Notes under the pieces: model-generated
Databases searched by the model: none
Seen by the model: only the letters and a program-made list of their open reading frames with translations
What the model was told of the DNA's origin: nothing
Part shown: in pieces, positions 43,080 through 52,982 of the stretch
How the letters are laid out: every line of letters begins with the position of its first letter
How positions within the stretch are numbered: position 1 is the first letter of the stretch
Translations under genes and position numbers: made by a program
Assembly: GCA_951799405.1 (NCBI GenBank)
Contig: OX637344.1
Location: 4,898,001 to 4,962,000 of the forward strand
From: Agapetus fuscipes
Lineage: Eukaryota > Arthropoda > Insecta > Trichoptera > Glossosomatidae
Direction of reading: 5' to 3'
Length of the DNA stretch: 64,000 nucleotides

Positions 43080-43350
43080 AATTATCTCTCTTATTGTTGT
43101 AGGGGCATTCACTTTGTAATCACTCATCTTGAAAGATACTAAAAAACATGTTACCCGAAAACATACCCGACCGGTTTGCATCATCAGGTGGCTCAATATT
43201 TACTGAATGGTCCAGATACGGAATCAATCGTTGAGACTGTTATCGTGTGAGGTTATGAGGGAAGAAGAGGATGCAGGACGATCATGGATCGAGTTTGTAT
43301 CATCTGGATTATTTCTTAGGAATTACTTCCACGGGAATAAGATTAACTTT
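43080..43350. mobile_element. PLE fragment (single arm)
   Basis: Resembles the left arm of the 32.3-kb foldback: GCATCATCAGGTGGCTCAAT, GATACGGAATCAATCGTTGA and the GAGGTTATGAGGGAAGAAG block. The hammerhead here has lost stem II (ACCGGTTTGCATCATCAGG). Confidence 0.6.
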
Positions 43351-43367
43351 TTGTTTTTCCTTCTTCC

Positions 43368-43560
43368 TCAGCCTTTCTCAGTCCACTTCTGGACGTAGGC
43401 CTCCTCCAATCCTGTCCATTCCTGTTTGTCGGCTGTTGTGTTCAGCCATCCTCTGCCTGCAGTTCTCTTGATGTCGTCCTGCCACCTCAGTCGGGGTATC
43501 CCCGCTCCCCACTCCTGACATCCTGGGTCACCATCATGGAAAGTTCCGGAATACACTGAA
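43368..43560 (-). pseudogene. non-LTR RT C-terminal fragment
   Basis: The minus strand reads GIPRLRWQDDIKRTAGRGWL then ADKQEWTGLEEAYVQKW, the usual end of a LINE reverse transcriptase. Unlike the 14.8-kb LINE, related to the 17.1-kb fragment. Confidence 0.8.
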
Positions 43561-43721
43561 GACAAGCAAATTTCTGGCATCGTTTGCACCAGCGCCCTTG
43601 GAGTGACTACATCACGAAACGGCGCTATAAAGAAATCATCAACTCATCATCATCATCACCACCGGACGATACTTTTCGGCCACATGTCATGGTCCTGCCT
43701 TTCGATATATTGGCAAGGTGG

Positions 43722-43920
43722 CTGGCGTTATGCCAACCACTTCAGTTGAAGTGGGGGTTTCCCGGCATCCAACGAGGCTGGTACTCATTTCTTTTGAAGA
43801 TTGAGTAAGCATTAGCGGAATTTTATTTTCGGTTTTAAATAAACACAAAAACGGGAAATCATTTCTGACCCGCTTTGTGAGATTCGAACCCGAACTCTAT
43901 CAACTGAGCTATCGACCGGA
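43722..43920 (-). repeat. SA SINE, reverse
   Basis: Complement of GATAGCTCAGTTGATAGAG and GGGTTCGAATCTCACAAAG, with body to 43722. Confidence 0.85.
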
Positions 43921-44287
43921 CTGGTCTACATATAAAACTCAACAAAATGAATATTCATTGATTAAAGTAAACTTTATTATATTTTTCCATAATACATTTT
44001 TTTACACAAACCAAGAAAAAAATCAGTGTAAAGCACAAAAAAGACCTGAAAAAAGAGTAATTCAAACGCCTTATAAAAGGTGGTTTGAAAAGAAAATGTA
44101 TGGCTGGAAAAATGATGATCAGTCGCTGAGAAAGTTTTATAAATGTGTGAGCCTATGTAAGAGTGATTTGTTTCCTACGGGCGAGTGATTTGTTTCCTTC
44201 GCGCGAGTCATAAAATCTGACTCAAACATTTCCCCGCAGTATATTTGTTACGTACCTCAGTTACTTTTATTTTTAAAATACATAATG
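43921..44287. other. unassigned intronic interval
   Basis: Nothing supported. Confidence 0.45.
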
Positions 44288-44805
44288 ATCCGGTCTGTTG
44301 TCTAGGGGTGACGTTTCAGGCTCGTCAATGGAAGGTTGTGGGTTCAAATATGCTCTACGATGGGTTGAAAAAGTCATGTAGATTAACCAAAGACCGGTCA
44401 CCAGAGATCCATCCAGCCTTAGAATAACTGAGTCTTGTTTGAAAATCAGCGCTTTGTAGAGACGACGTAGTTGGTAAAAAGTCCGGTCAATGGGTCAGTC
44501 GGTAGAATGCTTGTATACCATGCCGAGAATAAGGGTTCGATCCACACCGAAAGTGTCAAAAATGATTTCCCGTTTCGGTGTTTACTTCAAAAACCAGAAA
44601 TAATATACCGGCAAGGTTTACTCAGCCTACACAATAAATGGGTACCAGCCCTCTCAAGAGCTAGGAAATCCCCACTTCAACTGAAGTGGTTGGCGTGAGG
44701 CCGACCCCCTTCCCCGTAAAAATAAAAAGATCCCGATTTGACAAATGCGACCCCTCTGGGGATAACGCAGGCAAGTAGTTACACTTTATGTGGAGCGTAG
44801 TGGCG
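44288..44805 (+). repeat. composite SB-SA SINE
   Basis: SB head (CCGGTCTGTTGTCTAGGGG; GGTTGTGGGTTCAAAT), SB body, junction TTGGTAAAAAGTCCGGTCAA at about 44472, then SA (GTCAGTCGGTAGAATGC; GGGTTCGATCCACACCG) to GTGGAGCGTAGTGGCG. Confidence 0.85.
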
Positions 44806-45385
44806 GATGATGGGTGCTCTTGAGATGGCTAGAGCAATTAAAAGGCACCTTTAAAATATATCCATTAATAGGTATGCATATACATAGGGAGCATTGTTTT
44901 TTACTGACATTGGCTAGAGGTTGGAGAGAAATTTTGGAACAATATTTTATAACAAGGAGAGAAGAAATTACTTTGCCGCGTCGTATTCGCAGTACAAGCA
45001 ATATGAAGTTGAGTAAAATATGAGATGTTGTGAGTACTAGAGTATGCCTTAATTACATCTCGTACATTTGATGGTGAACTCGCTAAACTAATTTAAACTA
45101 TTCCATCTGGCGTAACGTTAATTTAATATAATGGAACTTTCAACACATGCTAGACTTCTGCCAAAATTGGGAGATGATGTTATTTTTTAAGCCTTTGAAT
45201 TATCAATTACCTACAGGCACCTTAGAAAATTAAATTCATTATAAGTAATGCCTAGTTTTTTTACTTCCTTTTTAATTCCTAGTAATTTTTTTTTTTAGAT
45301 TGTATGTAGAATAATCTAAATAATGGTTTAATTTCAACAAAAAAAACATTTTCGTGTTAAATTGTTCCTCTGGTTCTAGACTGTG
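44806..45385. other. unassigned intronic interval
   Basis: A 69-codon frame (44814-45023) shows no recognisable domain and is probably chance or decayed transposon. Confidence 0.4.
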
Positions 45386-45426
45386 GTCTATTGCAGTGTT
45401 CCGCAAACTTTTTGTGTTCAAGGTAC

Positions 45427-45675
45427 ACCTATAATCTATAATCTAAGTTGCAAGGATATATTCATTCAAAGCTCTCAGATATATGCCCACAAACAAACAC
45501 GTGTAGTTCGCGCTTACAAATGCTGATTGTGTACTTACAAATAAAATCCAAACCTCAAACGAACATAAGCCCTGCAACTCTTGCCGACACTCCCTGAAAC
45601 AGGGGTGACATTGACAAAGTGAGCCATTTTTTACAGTATGGGTGGTCAGCCTCATACCAACCTATAAGTCAAGGA
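45427..45675 (-). repeat. LT repeat, complete, nested in hAT element
   Basis: Complement of CCTTGACTTATAGGTTGGTA to CTTAGATTATAGATTATAGG. It shares with the 16.2- and 20.6-kb copies the AAGCTCTCAGATATATGCCC block, so it belongs to the same young subfamily. Confidence 0.85.
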
Positions 45676-45798
45676 ATATAACTCAGTAGAAGATCTCATT
45701 GACGAAAAAAATTTAGAGGTACACCAAAGAAAAAAACAATGAATATTTAATATTTATTTATTACTAAAATCAATATAGGTACCTAATATGAAAAGATG

Positions 45799-46008
45799 TT
45801 AAGTGAGAAAAGTGAGCCTGCTTGGAGCAATCGTTGATAAGGCTGCTCTCATCTCTTCATTGATCGTCCTCAGGCGCTCTCTTTTTTTCGATTTAATATT
45901 AGTGAAAGTTGAAAATCCCAATTCGCATATGTAGGTTGTGGCAAATGGTAATAGAATTGCAACAGCACGCTTTGAAAGTAGAATATACTCTTTTTTATAT
46001 GCAGCCAA
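45799..46008 (-). pseudogene. hAT transposase C-terminal (dimerisation) fragment
   Basis: About 69 codons reading YILLSKRAVAILLPFATTYI, then CELGFSTFTNIKSKKRERLR and TINEEMRAALS. This matches the conserved dimerisation tail of hAT transposases and the ZBED/FAM200-like domesticated relatives (LPF.TTYLCE.GFS...IK.K.R.RL). The rest of the transposase is absent, so the copy is non-autonomous. Confidence 0.85.
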
Positions 46009-46201
46009 ATATGTGCTACCTCTACTTCGGAAAAATTTAGTTTTTTAGGGGAGGCCGTCCCGCCCCTCGCCCAACAAAGCGCCTGCTCTTATAGCTCTCA
46101 GCTATTTTAAGGTGTATTATCTTAACAAAAACTTGACTTTTTCCGCGGCACACCTCCTGATGACCACGGTACACCAGTGTGCCGCGGCACACGGAACACT
46201 G

Positions 46202-46928
46202 GTCTATTGCAACCTTTCTTCTGTTTTTTCTATTCTTATTTCTCTTGCTTAATTTGTTTCATTACTATACTGTTAGTAACTTCTCCAGAGCTATGCTACC
46301 TTGTAACGAAAGGATTTTAATAAGTGTGTAGATGTAAGTGAGTATTTTGATGGAATTTTAATAATTGCCGTCTATTTATTGCTTTTCTGACAAAGGTGTG
46401 TGGCTTGACTACTTGGTGTAAAAATACTCCGGTTCACACAATTTATCGACGCCAACAACTTTCTATTCAGTTTTAAGCCCTCTTTTTTTGTATTAACATT
46501 CTTACTGTACAAATTTTAATGGCTTCTCTGTATGAAAACTCTCTGGATGTAGCCATGAAAGCTTAAAATATATAATTTAAAAGGTGTCCGTCTAAGCTGA
46601 TTCTCACTCACGTGGAAGATCTAATTGTAAAAAGCAATTGCTCTTATTACAATCATAACCTTTGGCAGTTCAGTTCTGCTATTTGAGAAGTACAATATCA
46701 TCTTAAAAAAAACATAATCTGATTCTCACTCAGGTGGAAGATGTTAACTGGGGAGGAGATCTCATTAAGCATAGTCATTACCCTTCCAACAACAGTGATA
46801 GTGTTTTAGTACATGTTTGTTATTTATCTATAAAGGAAGTGACAATTTGAAAAGGCCGTCAAGAGTTGACAAGTCTATGTTTTATTAATCTGTTTACTAT
46901 AATAATGGTTTCTGTTTTCTTTGTCCAG
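46202..46928. other. intron end before exon 3
   Basis: A degenerate LT trace lies at about 46845-46890. The region ends in the acceptor TTTGTCCAG at 46928. A short repeat (TGATTCTCACTCA.GTGGAAGAT) occurs at about 46599 and 46720. Confidence 0.5.
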
Positions 46929-47102
46929 CTATCCTGAACTCTCTCTGCAAGGAGTTCCTCTCCATGAACGTCTCAGCCATCCTGTATCTGATGAACTACG
47001 AGCAGTACGGAAGATCTACAGCTTCTGCGCAGTACTTCCTCCAGCTGGCTGGATATCTCGGGATCCCTGTCATATCCTGGAATGCTGACAATTCTGGCCT
47101 TG
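46929..47102 (+). CDS. Nmdar2: NMDA receptor subunit 2, ATD exon 3 (shared)
   Basis: 174 bp encoding [20 protein letters not shown] through [17 protein letters not shown]. Acceptor TTTGTCCAG, donor GTAAGA; phase 1 in and phase 1 out. It joins exon A or B in frame on the left and ERRASQS on the right. The string is characteristic of insect NMDAR2 and lies in the upper lobe of the amino-terminal domain. NVS is a possible N-glycosylation site. Confidence 0.95.
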
Positions 47103-47298
47103 GTAAGAGTGTCTACTTTCTTATCTTCTTTCCCTCACTCTAGGTCGCATTGGGACGTTGAACTGTCTCTGAAATCTAATTTAACCAAAGCTTTATATAA
47201 GTGCCCTTTTTTGTTGTTTCTTCTGACATATAAATGAGGGACTAGTTCAAAAATGGTTGCCAAATATTTGAAATAAGTAATTCTTGAAATTGCAGTCA

Positions 47299-47640
47299 TT
47301 CCTTACAGCAACTGGGTCTTACTTGAGAATAAGTATCGACGAAACTCGTAAAAAATTTGGTCGATAGCTCAGTTGGTTGCATTCCATGCCGATAGCAAGA
47401 GTTAGATTCCCACCGAGGGTGTCAGAAATGATTTCCCGTTTCGGTATTTCTTCCAAACCCAAAATAAATAGCGCAAGGTCTCTCAGCCTTAACAATATTG
47501 AGGACCAGTTGATAGAAATCCCCCCTTCAATTTAAGTGGTTGGCGTGAGGCCTGTAAAAATAAATAGACCCCGAATCGCCACATGCTATCACTTCGCGGA
47601 TAACGCAGGCAAAATCTATGTACACTACGCGTAAAACTTA
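47299..47640 (+). repeat. composite SB-SA SINE, 5'-truncated
   Basis: SB remnant (CCTTACAGCAACTGGGTCTT) joins SA at about 47355 through CTCGTAAAAAATTTGGTCGA; the SA part is nearly complete. Confidence 0.8.
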
Positions 47641-48147
47641 ATTGCCTTTTCTTGTGTAGAATGTTTGCCCTTGATTAAACTAGTATCTAGTACTCAATCT
47701 ACGTGCAGCTTACCGCCTAGTTATGTGCATCTAGAATAGTGCTTTATGGGGATGGCATCCTTTGCAGATCTGTTCCACTAGCTTGCACATAAACACTGTT
47801 TCAAAACAAACACATTCAGTCGTGATTACTGACTCTACGTACCCGCATTCAATCCAATGAACTGACATAATGGTGTTCAGTCTATAAACGTTGCACATCA
47901 ACGGTTGACTTGATTTGTCCATCCGTTTCCCGTTTATTCAATGAGAGAATCTCAATATTAAAATGAACACCTACCGATGGAATGATTAATCTGATTGATT
48001 TGATCAGTTTAGTCAGCTTAGTAACTCTATAGGCATAGTAAAGATAAATTTGCTAGTTTTTCGCTAAATAAACATGTTTTAAACATTTTTAGATAACAAA
48101 GGAGTATTTTTTTTTTTGAGAAAAAAACAGAATACAAAATACGTGGC
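47641..48147. other. unassigned intronic interval
   Basis: Nothing supported. Confidence 0.45.
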
Positions 48148-48402
48148 ATAATCTTATCTAATATAAGTTGCAAAGATATGTAACATTGGGGATTCACATT
48201 ATATGCATTCTCACAAGCAGACACGTATAAGTTCGCGCTTGCACATGCCACAATATGTGAACCCACAACATAAAAAACCCAAGTCTCAACAGAACATACA
48301 CCGTGCAACTCTTGCCGACCTTCCCTCAAACAGGGGTGACATTGGCAAAGTGACCCATTTTCTACTGCATGGGCGGCCAGCCGCATACCAATCTATAAGG
48401 AA
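48148..48402 (-). repeat. LT repeat, complete, 78 bp before exon 4
   Basis: Complement of the LT, from its TTAGAT tail near 48150 to the head at AATCTATAAGG. It ends 77 bp upstream of the exon-4 acceptor. Confidence 0.85.
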
Positions 48403-48479
48403 TAATCTGAGCATAAATCATGTTAACATTGATAACTTGCTTCGCTGTTCGATTGCTTGATGATGTTTGTCTCCCGCAG

Positions 48480-48661
48480 AGCGGCGCGCCTCCCAGTCCA
48501 CCCTGCAGCTGCAGCTGGCGCCCTCCATAGAGCACCAGACGGCCGCCATGCTGAGCATCCTCGAGAGATACAAATGGCACCAGTTCTCCGTGGTGACGTC
48601 ACAGATAGCGGGCCACGACGACTTCATACAGGCCGTGAGGGAGAGGATCTCAGTCATGCAG
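48480..48661 (+). CDS. Nmdar2: NMDA receptor subunit 2, ATD exon 4 (shared)
   Basis: 182 bp encoding [20 protein letters not shown], then [20 protein letters not shown], ending VRERISVMQ. Acceptor CTCCCGCAG, donor GTGAGG; ends in phase 0. The segment includes the (P)SIEHQ..AM..IL..Y.W..FS.VT pattern shared with vertebrate GluN2 amino-terminal domains. Confidence 0.96.
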
Positions 48662-48809
48662 GTGAGGGGGTGATGATGATGGCGATGATGATGATAGTAG
48701 AATAAGGCAATTTCTTAGAATCCTTTAACGCAATGAATTTAGAAAAAAATATCTAGCGATTTTTTAAAAACATTTATCAGAACATTTTTGCCAATGCCAC
48801 AATAGTATA

Positions 48810-49045
48810 CCCTTAGTGCGAGTCGCAAAACTTGAGTAAAGTAAAGTTTACGGAAAGTATTAAAGAGTGATTTTCCCCAAAATCTACCGTTTTTATTTCT
48901 TACACTTTATGGTCTTAGCAAAAGAGTTACAGTGATGAAGAAAATCAAGTTCAAACAAACAAAAACGGCAGATTTTGGGGAAAATCTCTCTTTAAAACTT
49001 TCTGTTAACTTTACTTTACTCAAGTTTTGCAATTCGTACTAAGGA
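48810..49045. mobile_element. MITE with long inverted repeats, 236 bp
   Basis: Left CCTTAGTGCGAGTCGCAAAA and right complement TTTTGCAATTCGTACTAAGG; the arms extend about 85 bp (both contain ACTTGAGTAAAGTAAAGTT). TA on both sides (48808-48809 and 49046-49047) fits a Tc1/mariner-type element. It lies 148 bp after exon 4. Confidence 0.75.
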
Positions 49046-49242
49046 TAAAGTGCCTTTAAAACAGGAAAATGCTCAAGAGTTACAGAGTTCACGTTAATAT
49101 CTAAACCTCGCATACTGTGTTCACTACAATATCTACAACTTTTATTTCAAACTAGAGGTCAGGGTTGAAGTCTAATTGAATAGGCCGGAAGCTGCAACAA
49201 AACCTGTAGAAACTTAGTACAGCATATTAATCTACGGTGATA

Positions 49243-50095
49243 GGGTTAGAACGGCACAGTGACAAAACGAGACAGTGACAAAACGGCACAGTGACAAAAC
49301 GACACATGACATAACGACACAATATGTTAAAACGACACATGACAAAACGACACAGTGACAGAACGACACAGTGAGAAAACGACACATGACAGAACGACAC
49401 ATGAATAGGCCGGAAGTAGCAACAAAACTTGTAGAAACCTAGTACAGCATATTACTATCTACGGTGATAGGTTAGAATGGCACAGTGACAAAACGACACA
49501 GTGACAAAACGACACAGTGACAAAACGACACAGTGACAAAACGACACAGTGACAAATCGACACATAACATAACGACACATGACAGAACGACACATGACAA
49601 AACGACACAGTGACAGAACGACACAGTGAGAAAACGACACATGACAGAACGACACATTGAGAAAACGACTCAGGACAGAACCGCACAGTGACAAAACGAC
49701 ACATGACAGAACGACACATGATAAAACATCCCTATGACAAAACAACGCAGAAAATAAATCACTAAGACAAAACAACTTTCTTGGGATGTTTTGTCACTTG
49801 GGTGCTTTTATATGTGATGTTGTTTTATTTTAAAGTTCTGTTGTGTGTTGTCTTGTCATGTGTCGTTATGTCATATGTCGTTCTATCATGTGCCTTAATG
49901 TCATGTGTCGTTTCGTTACTGTGATGTTTTTTCATGTGATGTAGTTTCATTGTAATGTTCTGTCGTGTGTTGTCTTGTCATGTGATGTAGTTTCATTGTA
50001 ATGTTCTTTCGTGTGTTGTCTTGTCATGTGTCGTTCTGTCATATGTCATTCTGTCATGTGCCTTTATATCACGTGTCGTTTTGTTACTATTTTGT
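49243..50095. repeat. minisatellite in two opposite orientations
   Basis: The first half (49243-49745) is built of short units such as GACAAAACGACACAGT and GACATAACGACACAT. The second half (about 49780-50095) has the complementary motif (TGTGTCGTTCTGTCA, TCATGTGTCGTT). Together they form a large imperfect palindrome. A higher-order duplication (AATAGGCCGGAAG...TACGGTGATAG) spans about 49170-49470. The long Cys/Val/Ser-rich frames here are artefacts of the repeat. Confidence 0.85.
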
Positions 50096-50165
50096 TTAAA
50101 CATAGAAACACTACGTACATATATCTATACTAAAGTTTTAAACTATCTAACTACAAACATAGTTT

Positions 50166-50310
50166 CACACACCCCAAGTATAAAATCATGTACGGAAAAT
50201 GTATGCAAACAAAAACGCTCACTAGAACCATCATTTCACTTTCAATACGCATTAAGCAAAACGCTACGGTTGAGTTTAAATTTAAAGTTTTATACTCGGG
50301 GGGGATGTCG
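50166..50310. mobile_element. PM palindromic MITE
   Basis: CACCCCAAGTATAAAATC at the left, AAACGCTCACTAGAACC core, and GTTTTATACTCGGGGGGG at the right. Confidence 0.7.
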
Positions 50311-50549
50311 TACAATGTGTGTGAGCGAGAGCATTGGGACCATTACAAGTTAGTGAAAATCGATATTGCTCCATCCCCTTCGCACCCGCTGCAACCCTGG
50401 GCTTTGTGTGTGACCCTGCGACGAGTAATTAGCTGCAGGATCAGGCATTGTTGAAAAGATAAATAGAATGTGAAAGTGAATGGTTGAAAGTTGAAGAGAA
50501 TGCTGAAAAAGAACAATCGAAGCTGGCATTAACATTAACATCAAGAAAA
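50311..50549. other. unassigned intronic interval
   Basis: Nothing supported. Confidence 0.4.
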
Positions 50550-50815
50550 CCAAGAGTTGCAGGGCTTATGTTCATTTGAGATTTGGGTTTTTATATTGTA
50601 AGTCCACATGCGGCACGTGTCAAGCGCGAACTTCAACGTGTCTGCTTATGGGAATGCATTTCTATATCTTTATTCTATAATCTAAGTTGCAAAGATATAT
50701 TAACAGTTAAAACTCATATCAAGTGCATGCCCACAAACAAACACGTGTAGTTCGCGATTACAAATGCTGAATGTGTGCTTACAAATAAAATCAAAACCTC
50801 AAATGAACATAAACA
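50550..50815. repeat. two truncated LT copies in inverted arrangement
   Basis: A forward LT fragment (50550-50668) meets a reverse LT 3' part (50675-50815) tail to tail. Confidence 0.7.
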
Positions 50816-50829
50816 AATGAAAATAATAT

Positions 50830-51030
50830 AATATGTTTTTAGGCTTTCACGGCCGGATCTAGATGCTTGATTTTCTGGTTCCGGGTTTTGACCGTGGTCC
50901 ATGTTTTTGCTTATCTTCTTCTTTTTTCTTTTTATTCTTTCTTGAAGACTTTCAGCTTACGTTACGTCTCCTCTGTGGGCGACTTCTTCGGAGTTCTGCT
51001 CGCTACTCAGTAGCGAGCAGAACTCCGAAT
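50830..51030. mobile_element. PLE-like fragment with 41-bp perfect palindrome
   Basis: AGGCTTTCACGGCCGGATC resembles the 52.5-kb foldback flank (TTTCATGGTCGG). On the minus strand a hammerhead-like CCGAAGA, stem II GTCGCC/GGAGAC and GTAACGT is decayed (CUGA to CCGA, GAAA to GTAA). 50988-51028 is a perfect palindrome around one C. Confidence 0.6.
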
Positions 51031-51083
51031 ATGAATAAGAATGCAATACATCTTTGCAACCTATATTATAGATTATAGATATA

Positions 51084-51390
51084 GCCGGTCCGTAGTCCAG
51101 GTGGTAACACGTCGGACTCGTAACTGGAAGGTTGTGGGTTCGAATCCCTGCGGAGCACAAAAAATATACCATTTATATTTTCAAATTTGCTCGTCGCTGG
51201 GTTGAAAAATTCATAAACCTTTACCAAAGACCGGTCATCAAAAGGCCCATCCAGCCTTACAACAACTGGGTCTTGCTTGAAAATTGGCGCTTTCTACAGC
51301 GACAACCAAGCTCGCAGAGGGCTCGTGAGGTGTGATACACACAAAAACAGCGCTCACCAAATAAATCAGCCTAATTGAATAGATAACAAA
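51084..51390 (+). repeat. SB SINE, complete
   Basis: GCCGGTCCGTAGTCCAGGTG and GGTTGTGGGTTCGAATCCC boxes, body, and the own 3' end of SB (GGGCTCGTGAGGTGTGATAC to CACCAAATAAATCA), showing what SB looks like when not fused to SA. Confidence 0.9.
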
Positions 51391-51735
51391 AATTGATGAA
51401 AAGCCTTTTTGTATGGGGTTGTGAAACATCGATATTCGCAAACACAATGCTGAAATATTCGCAGAGGTGGAATTTATATCAGATTGTATGCAGTCAGCGC
51501 ACAGGGTATTTCTTCACAAAGCTTTAACATGGATCGAAATGTGAATTGCGAAATGTTTTACATACCTTTTGTGAAAACTACATGAGCTTTGAAGTTCGTA
51601 TAAAATAGTGGATCATATTGTAATACAAGTAGGAATCGTCAAACGAAAAAGAATTACATCTTTTTTTTTTGCTGAAAAAACACAAGTATTTAATACACAA
51701 TCAGTCCTTTTTTTTATAAAATAAAGGCAAATCTT
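51391..51735. other. unassigned intronic interval
   Basis: Nothing supported. Confidence 0.45.
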
Positions 51736-51807
51736 TAATCTATAATCTAAGTTGTAAAGATATGTTACATTTAAGATTCATATTAAATGCATTTCCATAA
51801 GCAGATA
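51736..51807 (-). repeat. LT repeat, left part of copy interrupted by pogo element
   Basis: TTAATCTATAATCTAAGTTG to CATAAGCAGATA; the rest of this LT (CGTAAAAGTTTGCGTTTAC..) continues at 56237-56282. Confidence 0.9.
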
Positions 51808-51816
51808 AGGTCAACC

Positions 51817-52232
51817 GGGGCTATTGCGTCACAATACTTTGAACGGCATATTCATATGATTAAAACAAACATATTGTGCATCATTTTAAGCTATAAGTTA
51901 TGGTAAAAGTTAGGAATTTTTATCTAATTTCATATTTTTATACCATATAATGACATTTTAAATAACTTCTATATGTAAATGACGTTTCTATAAAAACTGG
52001 GATTTTTAGACGCAATAGCCCTAGATGGGGCGAAAGCGTCATTCACTTGTATTATGTAATTGGAAGACCTAATAACAATGATAATCACAATAATTTATAA
52101 AAATATTAGTTTTATAGTATAGTATTATCTTGTACTCCAAATTCTAGCCTTTGTTTAGGGAAAGTAGTCGAACAAAAATATTCGGGGCTATGGCGTCTAA
52201 TTTTCGTAGTTTCTCGTAGACGCATTCGCCCC
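51817..52232. promoter_or_regulatory. left subterminal repeat cluster, putative transposase sites
   Basis: Motif GGGGCTATTGCGTC or its complement occurs at 51817-51830, 52009-52021, 52027-52040, 52184-52197 and 52219-52232, with 1-4 changes each. The role as binding sites is inference. Confidence 0.6.
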
Positions 52233-52517
52233 ATCCTAGATTCCAGGGCTGCCAAACATTTTTTTTAGATAAGAATGAAACAACTTTGAAATTACGTATC
52301 ATTTATTAGAGCAACGGAGTATGACGGCATTTTGCCCGTCTCATTACAATCATTACAAAAATAAAGAATTTAAAGCGCGTGAGATCTTTTAAGAGCCAAT
52401 AGAGTGAATAAGTCCAAAGCAGTATTCTGGGTTTTTAATGTCCATTATGAAAAGTTCATTTTAAAAATTTGTTACTGTCAGAATAAAATAAAGAAATCAA
52501 TAATTTACAGGTTACCT

Positions 52518-52704
52518 AAATAAAGTTTTAAGCTTTCACTTTCACTTTCATGGTCGGTTTTAGATGGTTTAGTTTTTCTCGGGTTAGACCATGTTCTATA
52601 AGCAGTAATTTTGTCTGCCGACGTTCCCCGCTCGTGGGAACGAAACGTCGGCAGACAAAATTACTGCTTATAGAACATGGTCTAACCCGAAAAAAACTAA
52701 ACCA
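52518..52704. mobile_element. PLE foldback nested in the pogo element
   Basis: Flanked by a 14-bp duplication TTTACAGGTTACCT (52504-52517 and 52705-52718). Arms 52564-52625 and 52644-52705 are near-perfect inverted repeats. A hammerhead-like 3' half is kept (stem II GTTCCC/GGGAAC, GAAA, ACGUC, stem I GGCAGAC), but CUGANGA is missing between GTCTGCC and stem II, so the motif is dead. Confidence 0.75.
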
Positions 52705-52739
52705 TTTACAGGTTACCTGTTTCCAAAAATAATAAAAGT

Positions 52740-52982
52740 TAAAAAAAAAACTTTGTTTTCCATTATTTTAAATTTAAATCAATAACAAAGTTATTTTTCT
52801 TTTTATATTTTAAGATGAAGGATTACAAAGTAAATGCCTCTACAATCAATAAAAAACAAAATAAGTTATTTGAATTCTATTAAAATTAACACAAACTTAT
52901 GAAATATTACAAAACAATGCTATCTGGGTTTATTGAATAACTTGAAAGATCTCATGCGTTTTTCAAATTTAACTTTCAAACT
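52740..52982. other. pogo 3' untranslated part with PLE tail
   Basis: ATGAAGGATTACAAAGTAAA then TGCCTCTACAATCAATAAAA (52815-52855) is the PLE 3' tail seen at 32738 and 58726. Confidence 0.6.

Larger units (their letters stand above)
45394..46201 (-). mobile_element. hAT element remnant with transposase tail, 808 bp
   Basis: Ends CAGTGTTCCGCAAACTTTTT and the complement CACACGGAACACTG, flanked by a perfect 8-bp duplication GTCTATTG (45386-45393 and 46202-46209). It holds the C-terminus of a hAT transposase on the minus strand (next entry) and a reverse LT at 45427-45675. Confidence 0.9.

Noticed and set aside
44814..45023. 69-codon frame reading RWLEQLKGTFKIYPLIG
   Set aside because: No recognisable domain and no splice signals in phase with Nmdar2; possibly transposon debris.
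49455..49775. Cys/Val/Ser-rich open frames of 61-106 codons on the minus strand
   Set aside because: They are translations of the short tandem repeat in three frames; repetitive composition, no domain, no start context.
52607..52665. functional hammerhead at the nested PLE foldback
   Set aside because: The CUGANGA half of the core is missing, so only a hairpin with a GAAA half remains.
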